A stretch of DNA of 64,000 nt. Origin: Eleusine coracana subsp. coracana. Its lineage: Eukaryota; Streptophyta; Magnoliopsida; Poales; Poaceae. Positions 11,421 through 22,403 of the stretch are shown here, one piece after another. The notes below the pieces were generated by a model, which was not told where the DNA came from, ran no database searches, and saw only the letters and a list, made by a program, of their open reading frames with translations. A program made the translations under genes and the position numbers. The stretch's first letter is position 1. Each line of letters begins with the position of its first letter. Location: contig CM064426.1 in NCBI GenBank assembly GCA_032690845.1, positions 59,868,631 through 59,932,630 of the forward strand. The letters run 5' to 3'.

Positions 11421-12005
11421 GTATTTGTATCTCTGTTCACTCAGAAACAAAGTCAGCCAATGCTTGTCCTTTAATCGTCGATCGAGGCGCAAATGTAACA
11501 GTGTATTGACCAAGTTCTACTACCCACTTAGCAATCTTTCCTTTAGCTTCACGATTATGGAGGACTTGTCCGAGCACAAAGGTTGTCTGTACTTCAATAG
11601 GGTGAGAATGGAAATAGTGCTTCAACTTCTCGAGGTAATCAGGAACACGTAGAGCAGCTTCAAGATCTGGTGATAACGTGTTTTAGAGGCACTAAGGACC
11701 TCACTAACAAATTACACCGAGTGTTGTACTTTTTGTACAAGACCCTCCTCTTCTCGGTCTACCGTTAAAACGGTACTCACAACTTGAGTTGTGGGTGATA
11801 TGTAGTGTTGAAGTGTCTCTTGTGGCTCCGGAGGTACTAGGACAGGAATATTACTGAAGTGAGCCTTTAACTCATCCAGTGCCGACTGCGCCTCAGTCGT
11901 CCAAACAAAGTCATCCTACTTCTTGAGCAGTTTGAAGAAAGGTAGACCTCTGACTCCTAGTCGGGAAATAAAGCGACTCAAGGATGCCATGCACCCAGTC
12001 AGCTT
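11421..12005 (-). pseudogene. Element A: RNase H1-type domain and RT connection
   Basis: These are fragments of the normal retroelement RNase H, recognisable by similarity to element C (37680-38340): KHYFHSHPIEVQTTFVLG and APRSTIKGQALADFV at 11437-11625, and shorter pieces up to 12005 in which stops and frameshifts interrupt the sequence. This domain would remove the RNA strand during cDNA synthesis. No complete catalytic set can be read in one frame. Confidence 0.65.
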
Positions 12006-12291
12006 CTAAATGCCCCTTTGAGAATTAGGTGGTCCCATATCAAGGATCGCCTTGATTTTATCCGGGTTAGCCTCTATACCTCGTTTTGAAACAATGTAGC
12101 CAAGTAGCTTTCCCGAGGGCACCCCAAAAACACATTTTTTGGGATTCAACTTCATCGAGTAATGCCTCAAATTGTTGAATGTTTCTGCCAGGTCAGAAAG
12201 AAGTTCTCCAACTTTTCGGGTTTTTACCACGATGTCATCAACATACGCTTCTGCATTCCGACCGATCTGTGTTTCGAGGCAGCATTGAATC
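12006..12291 (-). pseudogene. Element A: reverse transcriptase, second half (YVDD box)
   Basis: This is the 3' half of the palm and the thumb of reverse transcriptase. The catalytic YVDD is at 12234-12245, followed by KTRKVGELL, YSMKLNPKKCVFG and GIEANPDKIKAI. It joins on the other side of the 747-bp insertion (12292-13038) to the MPFGLKNAGATYQR block. The frame ends in a stop at 12006 where element C continues, so the connection domain is separated by a nonsense change. Confidence 0.85.
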
Positions 12292-13038
12292 TGACGTAGA
12301 TGAGGCCTGATCTTTCGAGAGGTAGGGGTAAACTTGATTATGGAGACTCAGTGTCAACGAGCCGGCTTGAATCACACAAGATCCAACACCGCAACCATTA
12401 CACCAAGCACAACTCAATTGTTCCTGCAAGCGAATCAAGAACACAAGCAAGAAAGGATAAACATGCAATCTGAAATTGCAAATATGGACGAAGTGAATCA
12501 CGAAGGAAAGGTTCAAGCTCTAAACACAAAAGGACTAATCGCCACAGTGGTGTAGAACTAGAACAGGGGCCCTGGATTACTGTAAAAGGACTTGTCACCA
12601 CAGTTACAATAAATCGATCAAGTTTCTCTCTAGAAAACTGAACTAAACAAAACCCTAGTCTAAATGGCGGTGGCTACTGAGTTTATGAGGAAACCAGGGG
12701 CGAGCAGGGGGGGGGGGTGCCCACAACATGGGCTGAAGGCCCGACACGATACATGGCCAAGTTGGCCCAAAATAGGTGGCGCAGCACCTTGTCATGGCCA
12801 CACAGCATGACTCACTACTCTTCTGTTGGTAGGACCAGAACCAAAATGATGGTGTCATCGTTCCCTTTCTGACGCATCAAAGAATGCCTCATTTGGACGT
12901 CGGATGTGGGAGATATCATTAAAACCGTGCAAGAGTGTCGGCTAAATCCGAGACAAACGCGGCGACTGAGTTGGTGACAACTTGTAACTTAGGGAAGACC
13001 ATGACGTGTGTGTATCCAGCATGGTTATGTCCTCATCA
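12292..13038. mobile_element. 747-bp LTR-like insertion in the reverse transcriptase of A
   Basis: The segment starts TGACGTAGA and ends CCTCATCA. It is flanked by gaatc (12287-12291) and aaatc (13039-13043), a 5-bp duplication with one mismatch. The same point is uninterrupted in element C (37440-37470), so it is a genuine insertion. It carries a run of 11 G at 12707-12717. I see no convincing coding frame, no terminal inverted repeats beyond TG/CA, and no internal primer-binding site. It is most likely a solo LTR of a family not otherwise present here; a small non-autonomous element is the alternative. Orientation is not resolved. Confidence 0.65.
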
Positions 13039-13531
13039 AAATCCCACGTTGGTAGGTCGCGCCAGCGTTCTTCAGACCGAATGGCATCGTAAGATAACAA
13101 TAGGCACCGAAGGGAGTTATAAAGGAAGTTTTAATTTGATCTTTGACTTTCAGTGGGATCTGGTGATAGCCTGAATAGGCATCCAAAAAGCTTAAAAGCT
13201 CACTCTTGGCTGTTGAGTCTATGATCTGATCGATACGTGGTAGAGCGAAGGGATCCTTAGGACAGACCTTGTTCAGATCGGTATAATCAATGCACATCCA
13301 CCATTCTTTATTCTTCTTTGGTACAAGGACTGGATTTGCCAGCCAATCTGGATGATACACTTCCTTTATAAACTTAGCATCCAATAATCTTGGTATCTCC
13401 TTCTTCATGGCGTCCTTGCGGTCTTGCGCAAATCTTCTGAGTCTTTGCTTGACAGGGGTGGCCCCAGGAGGCACCCTTAGCTCATGCTCAATCTTTCCCT
13501 TGGAACTCCCGGAATGTCGGAAGGCTTCCAT
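13039..13531 (-). pseudogene. Element A: reverse transcriptase, first half
   Basis: These are the finger and palm blocks of a Ty3 reverse transcriptase: VPKKNKEWWMCIDYTDLNK, DPFALPRID, LLSFLDAYSGYHQIPL (holding the first catalytic Asp) and MPFGLKNAGATYQR. The open frame starts near 13531. The frame before it (13532-13953) is degenerate, with stops, and represents the protease-RT junction. Out-of-frame residues at the end reflect the insertion at 12292-13038. Confidence 0.85.
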
Positions 13532-13953
13532 GCAAAGATGTCCCTATTTTCCTGGAGGAAAAGAGTGAGCGCGATTTCCTTGGTGGGAACGTCATCCGTC
13601 TAAATCAGGTCCTTGGTAGGCTTCTTCCTAGGGATCTCCACATCGATCTGTACCTCGTCGTGGACTGCCTTCTGGATCTCCAACCGGTCGGACAACATAA
13701 ACTGTCAGTCGACCATCTCACAAGTCTGCACATCGCAATCAAAAGAATTTCAAAGATCATACTGGAGGGAGATGATTCCCTTAGGGCCTAGCATCTTGAG
13801 GGTTAGATACGGGTAGTGTGGGACCGCCATGAATTTTGCCATTGCTGGTCTACCAAGGATAGCATGGTAAGCGGATTCAAAGTCTACCACCTGGAAGATG
13901 AAGCACTCCGTTCTGAAGTTCTCACGGGACCCAAAGGTGACAGGCAGAGTGAT

Positions 13954-14400
13954 CTATCCGAGTGGGACAGAAGTCTTGTCGGGCACGATCCCATGAAAGG
14001 GAGAGGAACTTGGCTGTAAGTCATTGACTGTTAAGCCTAACTCCATGAGGGTCTTGGTGAAGATCAAGTCTAAACTGCTTCCTCTGTCAATAAGTACCTT
14101 ATTGAACTTGACCCCCTTTGTTGTTGCCGCGAGCACTAAGGATATCGCCCGGGCCTAGGCAAGTGTGTGAGGTGATTCGACCGATCAAAGGTAATCGGCA
14201 CTTTAGACCAACTCATATATTCTGGTGCATCAGGCTCCACAAAGTTGCTCATGTAGTTCCAGCTTTTGCTTGCGCTTGGACATGTAGGCATCCGGGCCTT
14301 CGAAGATGAAGTTTAGTTCTTTTCGGGGCTCCTGGAACTCTCTGTCTTCATCCTTATCATTATCGTCATGGGGCTTGTCCTTGCCGTTGCACCTTGGCGG
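13954..14400 (-). pseudogene. Element A: aspartic protease region
   Basis: This is the retroelement protease, in the frame LAATTKGVKFNKVLID and onward through LQPSSSPFHGIVP. The active-site triplet reads Asp-Arg-Gly (IDRGSSLD; Arg codon at 14083-14085), where element C has Asp-Gly-Gly, so the catalytic loop is altered. Upstream (14230-14418) is a charged segment KDEDREFQEP and DAYMSKRKQKLEL, shared with element C, that links gag to protease. A stop separates the two parts. Confidence 0.7.
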
Positions 14401-16293
14401 ATCCTTGGTCACCTTCAATGCGGCAGTCGCAAAGCCCTTTAGAGTTTAGCAATCTTTTGCCTTGTGGTTTCCCTTTGGATGCCATAGGCACGGGCCACTC
14501 AGCATGTTATCCATGGTCTGCTGGCTCGTTTGAGGATTTTTCCTCTACCAGTCTACTGCCGCGACCAAGTTATCAGTCCTTCGCTTTTTGTCCTTCTTGG
14601 AGGACTCTGTCTTGTTCGAGCGCTTCTCCTTGCCTTTGCCTTGGATGTCATATAGGGCGGACTCGACAGATGCGAACTTGTTAGCAATCTTGAAGCACTC
14701 TCGAGCGGTTAGCTTGAGGTCATGATTCCTCTAACCGATCTCGTGAACCAGCTCATCGCTCTGAACTCCCTCTTGGAAGGTTGCGATAATTTGTTGGTCT
14801 AGGACATTAGGGATCTCAGTCTTCTTGGCACAGAACCGCTTGATGTAGTCTCGCAGAGGCTTGTCCGCTTTCTGCTTGATCCAAGTGAGGTCAAAGTGAT
14901 TGCCTGGCCGATTGCAAGTAGCTTGGAAGCTCTCTATGAACTTCTGGTTGAGGTCACCCCATGATGTGATTGACTTCTCCGAGAGTGATGTGAGCCAAAT
15001 CTGAATGGCTGGCTCAAGGCGGACCGGCAGATAGTTGGCCATCACGAAGGAATCACCTCCAGCCGACCGATTTGCCGTGCTGTAGAGTTGAAGCCACTCC
15101 CGAGGGTTGGTCTGACCATTGTACTTCTCGATGGAAACTAGATTCAAACCTTTTGGCCACCGAGCGATACGAAGTTCTGGTACATAAGCCTTGATCCCAT
15201 TGAATTCTTCTTGATTAGGGGTGGTCGACCTCCGTTGTTCTCGGTCTGAAGTCCAAGGTGGTGAAGGCACGCGACGATTATGGCATGGGCCAATGTCGTT
15301 ATTGTGATGATGACGTCGGTTGTCACTGTGATTATTCGCGTTGATCCTGATCGTCTCTCCGACATCGGTCGTCACTGTTATCTCTTGGAGGTGTGTTGCG
15401 CTGCCAATCATTGCATTGGTCTTCGCATCGGTCATCCCGATGGTCATCTCGGTGGTCTTCCCATCGGTCGTCTGTCCTCTAGTTATGACGCTCCTCCTCA
15501 TGGCATTGGTCGTCTCGAACCTGCTCTTTGACATGAGAATTAATAGTGTCACGACCATCACGAGGCTGCATAGAATCCCGCAGATCACTGTGCCGATCGT
15601 TGTGCCTCCTACCACGAGAAGTTGCATGGCTGGAACTTGCCATTGATTGTGATTCGTCCCAAGGCTTATCTTGTACGGCAGATGCTTTGAGCATGGCCAC
15701 TACCTTCTGCATCGCTGTAGTTCAGTATGCTGCGTCAACCATCATGTTGTCCAGCAGTGTCTTTGCTCTAGTGATGTTGTTCTAGGGGGTATCGTAGACC
15801 TTAACACCATGTACTTTAATTTCTAGCTCTCCGAGGTCGAACCGTCGCGCCAGTCAGGATCCACGAGATCCTCTCGGTCAGCGTCGGTGACTGTGTGAAG
15901 GTGGTACCTATTTAACATCATCATCTCGGTTGCCTTCTCTATCGCGTCCGTCGTCATCATCGGCATCATCTTCTCCTTCGTCGTCCTCCCTGTTGTTGGA
16001 CGGGTTTTGACGGCTAAAGGATACGGGCATGTAGATCCATTTGAATCCTCATCAAAGGAGTAGACCGACTTAGAGTCGTACCCATTGGGTAGATCTATGT
16101 CGTCGAGTCCGAGTAGAACCAAAGCGGGGATCAGATCCGACGAACTCGGTGATCACGCCATGGGATTGGCTGCGGCCAAGTTGGATCGATGCTTGTCGAG
16201 TACAAGCGCTCCGTTGGAGTCGGCAGTGAAGTTGAGCGACCCGAAGGAGACCTTGAAGTCCAGCGAGTACTGGATGGTTGGAATTTCGGCCAT
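14401..16293 (-). pseudogene. Element A: gag
   Basis: The start is placed at ATG 16291-16293 (MAEIPTIQYSLDF), because element C begins its gag with the same MAELPIIQYSPDF just after the primer-binding region. The retrotransposon gag core is at 14731-15230 (NPREWLQLYSTANRSAGGD, TSWGDLNQKFIESF, KQKADKPLRDYIKRF), with a His/Asp/Arg-rich spacer before it. A zinc-knuckle-like CLWHPKGNHKAKDC is readable near 14450-14490 and is followed directly by a stop. Several stops and frameshifts (near 16150, 15830, 15480 and 14731) break it. It would encode the particle protein. Confidence 0.78.
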
Positions 16294-16325
16294 CGAAGTC
16301 GATGGTGAATCCCGGTGAGCCTTGT

Positions 16326-16344
16326 CCCTTCCTGGCACGCCAAC
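16326..16344 (-). other. Element A primer-binding region
   Basis: Directly inside the 5' LTR, the minus strand reads gttggcgtgccaggaaggg. The same place in element C reads gttggcatgccaggaaggg (34072-34090). The position and conservation fit a tRNA primer-binding site; I do not assign the tRNA. Confidence 0.6.
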
Positions 16345-16723
16345 TGTTGAGACTTAATCTCGGCAATATAAATATAGGTCTATGTCAGGATTATGAACTA
16401 CGATGGTTAAAGACACAAGACGCTGAGTTATACAGGTTCGGGCCCTCTCGATGAGAGTAAAAACCCTATGTCCTGTGTTCTGTGGTTTGTATTGCTTGTT
16501 GAATCGTCCCCCCTCGATGGGAGTACCCTACCGCCTTATATATCCGGTCGGCAGGGGGTACATGAAGAGTCCTACTTGTAGTCTACAAGGATTTACATAG
16601 AAAGTCTATCCCTAATTGCCATGTGCTCCAAGCCAACTCGATCGGTTCCCTTATTGATTAGGTAAGCCGGTCGGTTGCCGACTTATGCTTAGCTATGGAT
16701 ACCAGGAAGGTAAGTATTCCACA
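16345..16723 (-). repeat. Element A 5' LTR
   Basis: This is the 379-bp partner of 2868-3245. On the minus strand it begins TGTGGAATAC and ends CTCAACA, with a TATA-like tatataagg near 16535-16545. Element C's LTRs share the same terminal TGTGGGATAC start and general layout, which shows that A and C are the same family in opposite orientations. Confidence 0.88.
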
Positions 16724-17490
16724 CCTACCATGGGATTGTGGTATCATAGAGGAACAAGCTTTGAGTTACTTGGGTAGTTGGACTCGGACTTCACGGGATG
16801 CAAAGTGAATAGGAAGAGTACATCAGGAGGTTGCCAATTTCTTGGAAGATCTCTAGTATCTTGGAGCTCAAAGAAGCAAAACTCGATGGCGCTATCTACA
16901 ATGGAAGCGGAATACATGGCGGCGGGAGCATGTTGTGCCCAACTTCTCTACATGAGGCAAACGTTGTTGGATTATGGCCTCAACTACCATCAAATGCCAT
17001 TATACTGTGATAGTGAGGAAGCAATCAAGATGGCTCTCAAAACTAGAGATCATGGTCATGCAAAGCATATTCAAGTCAAGCATCATTTCATAAGAGACCA
17101 TGTTGAGAAGAAGGATATTGAGCTGGTGAGTGTGCGGACTCATGAACAATTGGTGAACATCTTCCCCAAGTCACTTGATGTTAAGACCTTCAACAAGCTA
17201 AGGGGAGAAATCAATGTTCTCGACCTTTCAAACTTCACATGAGTAATCCTAAAGCTTGTCTCTTGTATATATGTATAGCCTTGTTTGTTTTGTTTGTTGT
17301 TTGTGTCTTTGTTTTATGCTTGTTCTTATTTGCTTGTAGGTCAACTTCGGACCTCCTCGAGATAGCAATGGACATGGGTTAAGCTTGGGATGGTGGTTCA
17401 TGGTGCACCCAGGGCTTTGAAGAATGGTCCATTGTGAGTAAGCTCGAGAAGGGAACAACTCGTCACTAGCACTTTGGTTTGTAGCCTTTC
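16724..17490 (+). mobile_element. Host copia element H, segment 2
   Basis: This continues the copia coding sequence from 2867 after the target duplication cctac (16724-16728). It holds the RNase H domain and the first 248 bp of the 3' untranslated region. Element B then interrupts it at 17491. The target duplication around B is ctttc (17486-17490) against cttac (31286-31290). Confidence 0.88.
16729..17242 (+). pseudogene. Copia H: RNase H domain
   Basis: This is a copia-type RNase H (Ty1 RNase HI). It reads WYHRGTSFELLG, then a TAG near 16774, then DSDFTGCKVNRKSTSG (first catalytic Asp). KQNSMALSTMEAEYMAAG carries the catalytic Glu, LYCDSEEAIKMA the next Asp, and HIQVKHHFIRDHVEKKDIEL the C-terminal signature. 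The open stretch 16778-17242 is undamaged and ends with the natural polyprotein stop. No envelope-like frame follows in the 1.2 kb before the LTR. Confidence 0.9.
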
Positions 17491-20400
17491 TGTGACAACC
17501 CTACTCCGAAAAGTAGAGTATGTCGTACAGGATCGCCTCGGGAGATGGTTAACAAAGTAACCATACACAGCATTCACACATGAACATTCATCATTTACAA
17601 CATTACATCACTTAGGTGCATAATATTACAAGTCCAGAGGTAAAATATAATTAAGTTCAGATCTGAATACATATGTCCTTAGTACATATTACACAAATTT
17701 GCGGAAGCGGTGTAACAACAAAACACGACGTTTAGTCCTACGTGAACCATGTCAGCCCTATGGCGATGGCTCACTCATCCAGGTTAGGAGAACTGGGGAC
17801 CCATTTGATGGTCCAGTTATGAGGCTCCTCGCCTTCCCACACAGCCTTATTACAACAATTACAATAGGTCGCTTGAGGAAAACATGAAAAACAACATCAA
17901 CGCAAAGCCTGAGTATCTAACATACTCCGCAAGACTTACCCGTCAAAATGTTTACTAAAACCGACTCCTAGCATGCAGGGGGCTGACCGGGTTTATTTGA
18001 AAATTGCATAAAATGCTCCTATTAGTTCTATGTTGCACTTTCAATTTCCTTAAACAAGATTTTACATTGCTTATTGTAGAACCCAGCTACGGTGAGTCTA
18101 GCTAGCTGCTAAGACATGAATATAGCTAAAGAGCAATACATCATAGCAACATGTATCCATAGCATAATCAAATTTCAGAAACTTAACCACAACTTTACTA
18201 CTTAACACATCATTGCCGCTGCTCGTTCAAGAGGTACTCATAACCGCGAGGGACGGCAATTCGAATTGATTTACATCCTGCAGGGAAAACCCAAATACAT
18301 GACATATGCATCATTTAAGAACACGTATGGCCACCGTTCACAAGATTGCTATAAAGTCGATCTGGGGCCATCGATCCCGAGTACACGTCCTCCCCGTGAT
18401 ACAGTACTTCGTATCCGAGGCTTAACCCATGCACTCTCCAGCGGTCCTCAAACCCGTGCAACCACCGTGCTGTTCACATCACCTCTGGATCGATGAGTAT
18501 GGCCGTCCAACAATACGGCGCCCAAGCTACTAGGTTTACCAATTCCCATATTAGAGGTATGTACTTGGTACTGTTCAATACTTGTCAGCGGAGTTGCAAT
18601 GATAGGTGCCCCATTTTATCAAGTTCATTATCCAAGTGAACCATAGTTGAATCTAGAACCTACCGTTGACTCCACTAGTTTAAGCATAGCATTTGCTAAC
18701 GGAAAAGCTTACTAACATACTAATCATAGGTCCTTGCTGGAGTATGCATGTGTGTTTCATCCAAATCCTACACTTAATGCACAATACAATACTCCTACTT
18801 GTGATAAAGTAAAAGGACTCGAATGACAAAACTGGGTTATGCACCGGGGCTTGCCTTGGGTGTGATCGTAGTTAGCGTCTTCACCAAGGTGCACTTCAGC
18901 TCCTTGCTGGTCCGATGTGATCTCCTCGGTCTCAATCCCTATATGGAATGGACATGCATTAATGCCAAGGAATACACAAGGTTTCATGGAGTTTCCTTAA
19001 CTAAAGATGGAATGCATGGCATGATAATTCATGGCACTTCCTCAGCAAATAAAAATTAATGACTAATCATTTATTCATGAATGTGTGCACACCTAAGTAT
19101 GACATGGTAACTACTGAATTTTTGAAGGGGACAAACATCTAATTACTAGAATGGAACTTTTAATTATCACAATCTTAGTGTAAGTCTACTTTAACATGAG
19201 CATGGCCTAGATGTTGATTAAATGACCTCACATGCTGATGAGGATATCACAATGTAGTACTTAGGGTCAAATTTCAGAAAGTTTATTTTTGAGCCACTTA
19301 GCTAAAGTGACCATGTGCAAACTAACACTATACCTAGACATGGCATTTTTAATTTCATCACTAGTTCTATCTCATATAGTTAATCAAGAACCAAAGCATA
19401 GAACTGAAACATGAGAATTTCTACTGTAATGTGAAGCTGAGTTATTTTCTCTGGACTTCCAGAAATTAATTTATTCCTACTTTCCTTAAATACACACATA
19501 AAGTAACATTTATATGAAGAAATTCCTAGTTACTTAGCAAATGATCAATTTCGACAGCAAATTTGTACTTAGGTAACTTCAAATTTTTTTCATGGGATTT
19601 TTCATAAGTGTACAAGTGCATAAGGAACAGGAATGCCAAATTTCATAATTATCTTCCGAGCCAATAATTTACATAAATTCAATTACTAAAAATGAGGATT
19701 TATGCAATAATACTAAAAATATGCATGTAAATGGAAATATTCTTTTGCAGAAAGTTTAAGGATTCCCTGAAATGCTTATTGAGCAAATTTCATGAATTTA
19801 CCATTTACACATAATTACTTATGAATTTATTAAGCAAATTAGGGTTGTGACTTTGATGTATTAAATAAATTAATTTACTGAATAAACTAGGACTTGATCC
19901 TGTTTTTCTGGTAGAGCAAGATTTTAGGAGTTGAACAAAATTAATTTCACAATTTTTGGCCTTGTATTTCTCAAGATATTGAATTTTGAAGTTTATTCAA
20001 AGTTCACTATTATTTACAATTTTGCCACTGAGTTCAAATTTTTCCAGGCGCGCGCAGCGGCCGGCGACGGCGAGCTCGACCCAGCGGCCGATCGGCGGCA
20101 CGGCCAGGGCTCGCGAGCTACTCGCATGATCTCCATGCCGAGGGAATCTCATGGAGGGGGTTGGAGGTGGCTGGCGACGACGCGCGGCGGCAGAGGCAAC
20201 TCCGGCGAGGTCCACGTGACGGTGCCGAGGGAGAGGGAGGCCGGGGTTTGGTTGACGAGCTTCGCGGTGGTCCGGGGACGGTCGGCATCGAGGAACTCGT
20301 CGAGGGGGGAGGCCGGAGCAGGGTTCCCATCGGCGAGGTGGGGCGGTTTCGGCGGCGGCGGTCTTTTCTCCTCAAATTCCGGCGAGGGCACTGCACAGTG

Positions 20401-20830
20401 GAGGGAGGGAGTCAGAGGGGAGTAGGGTGGAGTCCTTGCGCATCGATTTGCGAAGAAAGAGGGGACGGAGAGCTGGATTTGCTTTTGGGTGCACTAGCTA
20501 GATTCGCTTTGAGAAATTATGAAAATTCCAAACCCGAAATACACTTTTCTAACTTTGGGGGAATTTTTAAGGGTATCAATTGGTTACCAAAAATTCTGGA
20601 AAAATTCTCAAAATTCTATTTTATTATGGCCATTCAGAATATGCAAAAATATTGGGGTACTTCCATGGGTTTTGGTAATGTTTGTGAATGACCCCTTTTT
20701 GAATATTATGGACTTAATTAAGTAGGTTTCCTCTTTTTATTCTTTGGCACATGGATTAATTATACTTTTTCTTAGCCCTTAATTGATGTTAGATTTAGTT
20801 AACTTCATTTTTGTGACCTGGGATGTCACA
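17491..20830 (-). repeat. Element B 3' LTR (3340 bp)
   Basis: On the + strand it starts TGTGACAACCC and ends GGGATGTCACA. It aligns with 27396-31285, with long stretches that I read as identical or nearly so (for example 19150-19890 against 29042-29780). It lacks about 545 bp present in the partner at 30389-30933, and about 21 bp near 30055. The region 20045-20430 is GC-rich; the rest is AT-rich. No genes. Confidence 0.92.
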
Positions 20831-20848
20831 GCACATCCCCCTTAAGGA
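20831..20848 (-). other. Element B polypurine tract
   Basis: On the minus strand the sequence immediately before the 3' LTR reads ttaagggggatgtgc, a purine-rich tract in the correct place to prime plus-strand DNA synthesis. Confidence 0.75.
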
Positions 20849-20901
20849 AATCTCGTCCCGAGATTTGCAAAAGAACAAACGAGAGGGAGGGTTGCGGGTG
20901 G

Positions 20902-21924
20902 TTACCGGTTTTGGGAGGCCAAGAATTCCGGAAAATTGATCCTCAGAAACTCTTCTTGTTCCCACATAGCTTCAGCTTCAGTATGGTTACTCCATTGCAC
21001 CTTGTAGAAGGTGATAGTGCGGCTGCGAGTTACCCGGTCCTTTTGATCGAGGATGCGAACGGGGTATTTGGGGTAGGAGAGGTCTTCTTCCACTTGCTCG
21101 GTGTCGAAGATAACCACGTCGATCGGAGGCTTCAAACATCTCTTGAGTTGGGAGACATGGAAGGCGTTGTACACCCGCTCAAGATTTTCTGGTAGTTGCA
21201 ACCGATAAGCAATGGCGCTATGCTTTTCCGTGATCGGAAAAGGTCCGATATAGCGCGGTGCTAATTTCCCTTTGATTCCGAAACGAGATACACCTTTGTT
21301 GGGAGAAACCCGAAGATAGACATGATCTCCCTTTTCGAACTCCAATGGATGTCTCCTTTTATTAGAGTAACTCATTTGGCGGGATTGCGCGGCCTTCATG
21401 TTAGCTTGGATTTGTCGCACCTTCTCTTCGGCTTGCGTGACCAGATCGGGACCGAAAGTAATTCTTTCTCCCGACTCTGACCAATTCAGCAGGGTTCGAC
21501 ACGAGTGACCATACAAAGCTTCAAATGGCGACATTCCCAAACTTTCTTGATAACTATTGTTGTAGGAGAATTCAGCGAACGGGAGGCAAGATTCCCTATT
21601 TCCACGATTGTCTAGCACACAAGCTCTTAACAAATCTTCCAAATATTGGTTTATTCTCTCGGTTTGTCCATCAGTTTGTGGATGATAAGCGGAACTACGG
21701 ATGAGAGTGGTGTCAAGACAAGCGTGCAATTGCTCCCAAAAACGAGCAATAAATTGGGGGCCTCGATCGGAGATGATCGTCTTGGGCACACCGTGCAAGC
21801 ATACAATCCGCACAATGTAGAGCTTGGCATATTGCTTAGTAGAGTAGGTTGTATGGCTGGAGATAAAATGAGCAGATTTGGTCAACCTATCCACAATAAC
21901 CCATATGGAATCGTGCTGCACCAA
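20902..21924 (-). pseudogene. Element B: integrase core and chromodomain
   Basis: This 340-residue open stretch holds the integrase core from IWVIVDRLTKSAHF, through the second catalytic Asp in TIISDRGPQF, to the catalytic Glu in TDGQTERINQYL. The GPY/F-type C-terminal block follows (LAPRYIGPFPI). A chromodomain is at about residues 280-335 (YPVRILDQKDRVTR, FYKVQWSNH, MWEQEEFL; about 20915-21085). The part that should hold the first catalytic Asp is missing, because a deletion joins the upstream zinc-finger segment directly to this region near 21925. The chromodomain of this class would guide insertion into heterochromatin (family knowledge). Confidence 0.9.
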
Positions 21925-22403
21925 AACTTTTCCCTTAACCCGTGATACATTTTGTTGCTGCCAGGGTATATGGAGTATTTGGACAAGTAAGCCTCATCCA
22001 AAATTTTCTTTCTTACCTCCTCATTCTTCGGAACAACAAGGTGATTGTTGAACCAAAGTACTCCATCTTCATCTTGTCGGAAACATGTAGCTTCTTCCTT
22101 CCCGATTTTCTGGCGGATATACACCATTCCTTTGTCCTGCTTCTGGGCTTCCACGATTTCTTCCCGAAGAGTAGGAATGAGAGCCAAATTATATAAGGAT
22201 CCGTGTGGAATGACACGAAGACTTGGTTCGCTTGGATCTGAAATCGGGCGAGCTTCCATAGAGCAAACAATCGCGTGATTGCATTGGTCCCTTCGACTCA
22301 AGGCGTCGGCAACCACGTTTGCTTTTTCAGGGTGATAATGAATTTCCAACTCATAATCCTTGATCAGTTCCAACCATCTACATTGTCGCATATTCAGTTC
22401 TTG
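21882..22403 (-). pseudogene. Element B: end of RNase H and integrase zinc-finger remnant
   Basis: This continues pol after a TAA at the end of the preceding segment. The blocks RWLELIKDYELEIHYHP and ANVVADALSRR mark the end of RNase H. A linker and the first half of the integrase zinc domain follow (EAYLSKYSIYPGSNKMYHGLREKFW). The Cys-Cys half is missing and the frame runs out at the deletion junction near 21925. Confidence 0.8.

Larger units (their letters stand above)
2868..16723 (-). mobile_element. Element A: Tat-type Ty3/gypsy retrotransposon with antisense gene
   Basis: This is a complete but degenerate LTR retrotransposon of about 13.9 kb inserted into the copia reverse transcriptase. 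It is bounded by 378/379-bp LTRs (2868-3245 and 16345-16723) and a 5-bp target duplication with one mismatch (cctgc/cctac). Reading on the minus strand the order is 5' LTR, primer-binding region, gag, protease, RT, RNase H, archaeal-type RNase H, integrase, then an opposite-strand gene, then the 3' LTR. A second RNase H before integrase plus an antisense gene after pol marks the Tat lineage (Grande/RIRE2-like; family knowledge). It carries three nested insertions. Element C (33667-44791) is the same family. Confidence 0.9.

Noticed and set aside
15280..15785. Hydrophobic + strand frames suggesting membrane proteins (Val/Ile/Leu-rich)
   Set aside because: They are the complement of the His/Asp/Arg-rich gag of element A; such antisense frames are naturally hydrophobic. 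The same applies to 34703-35179 on the minus strand opposite C gag.
16778..17242. RNase H frame taken as a separate host gene
   Set aside because: It is the continuation of the copia polyprotein from 2867; the flanking 5-bp duplication of element A and the shared motif order make this clear.
20118..20691. Several overlapping open frames on both strands near 20000-20700 and 29800-30800
   Set aside because: Both places are the same GC-rich block of the two LTRs of element B; frames are open on both strands at once and the composition is Gly/Arg/Pro-rich, as expected by chance.
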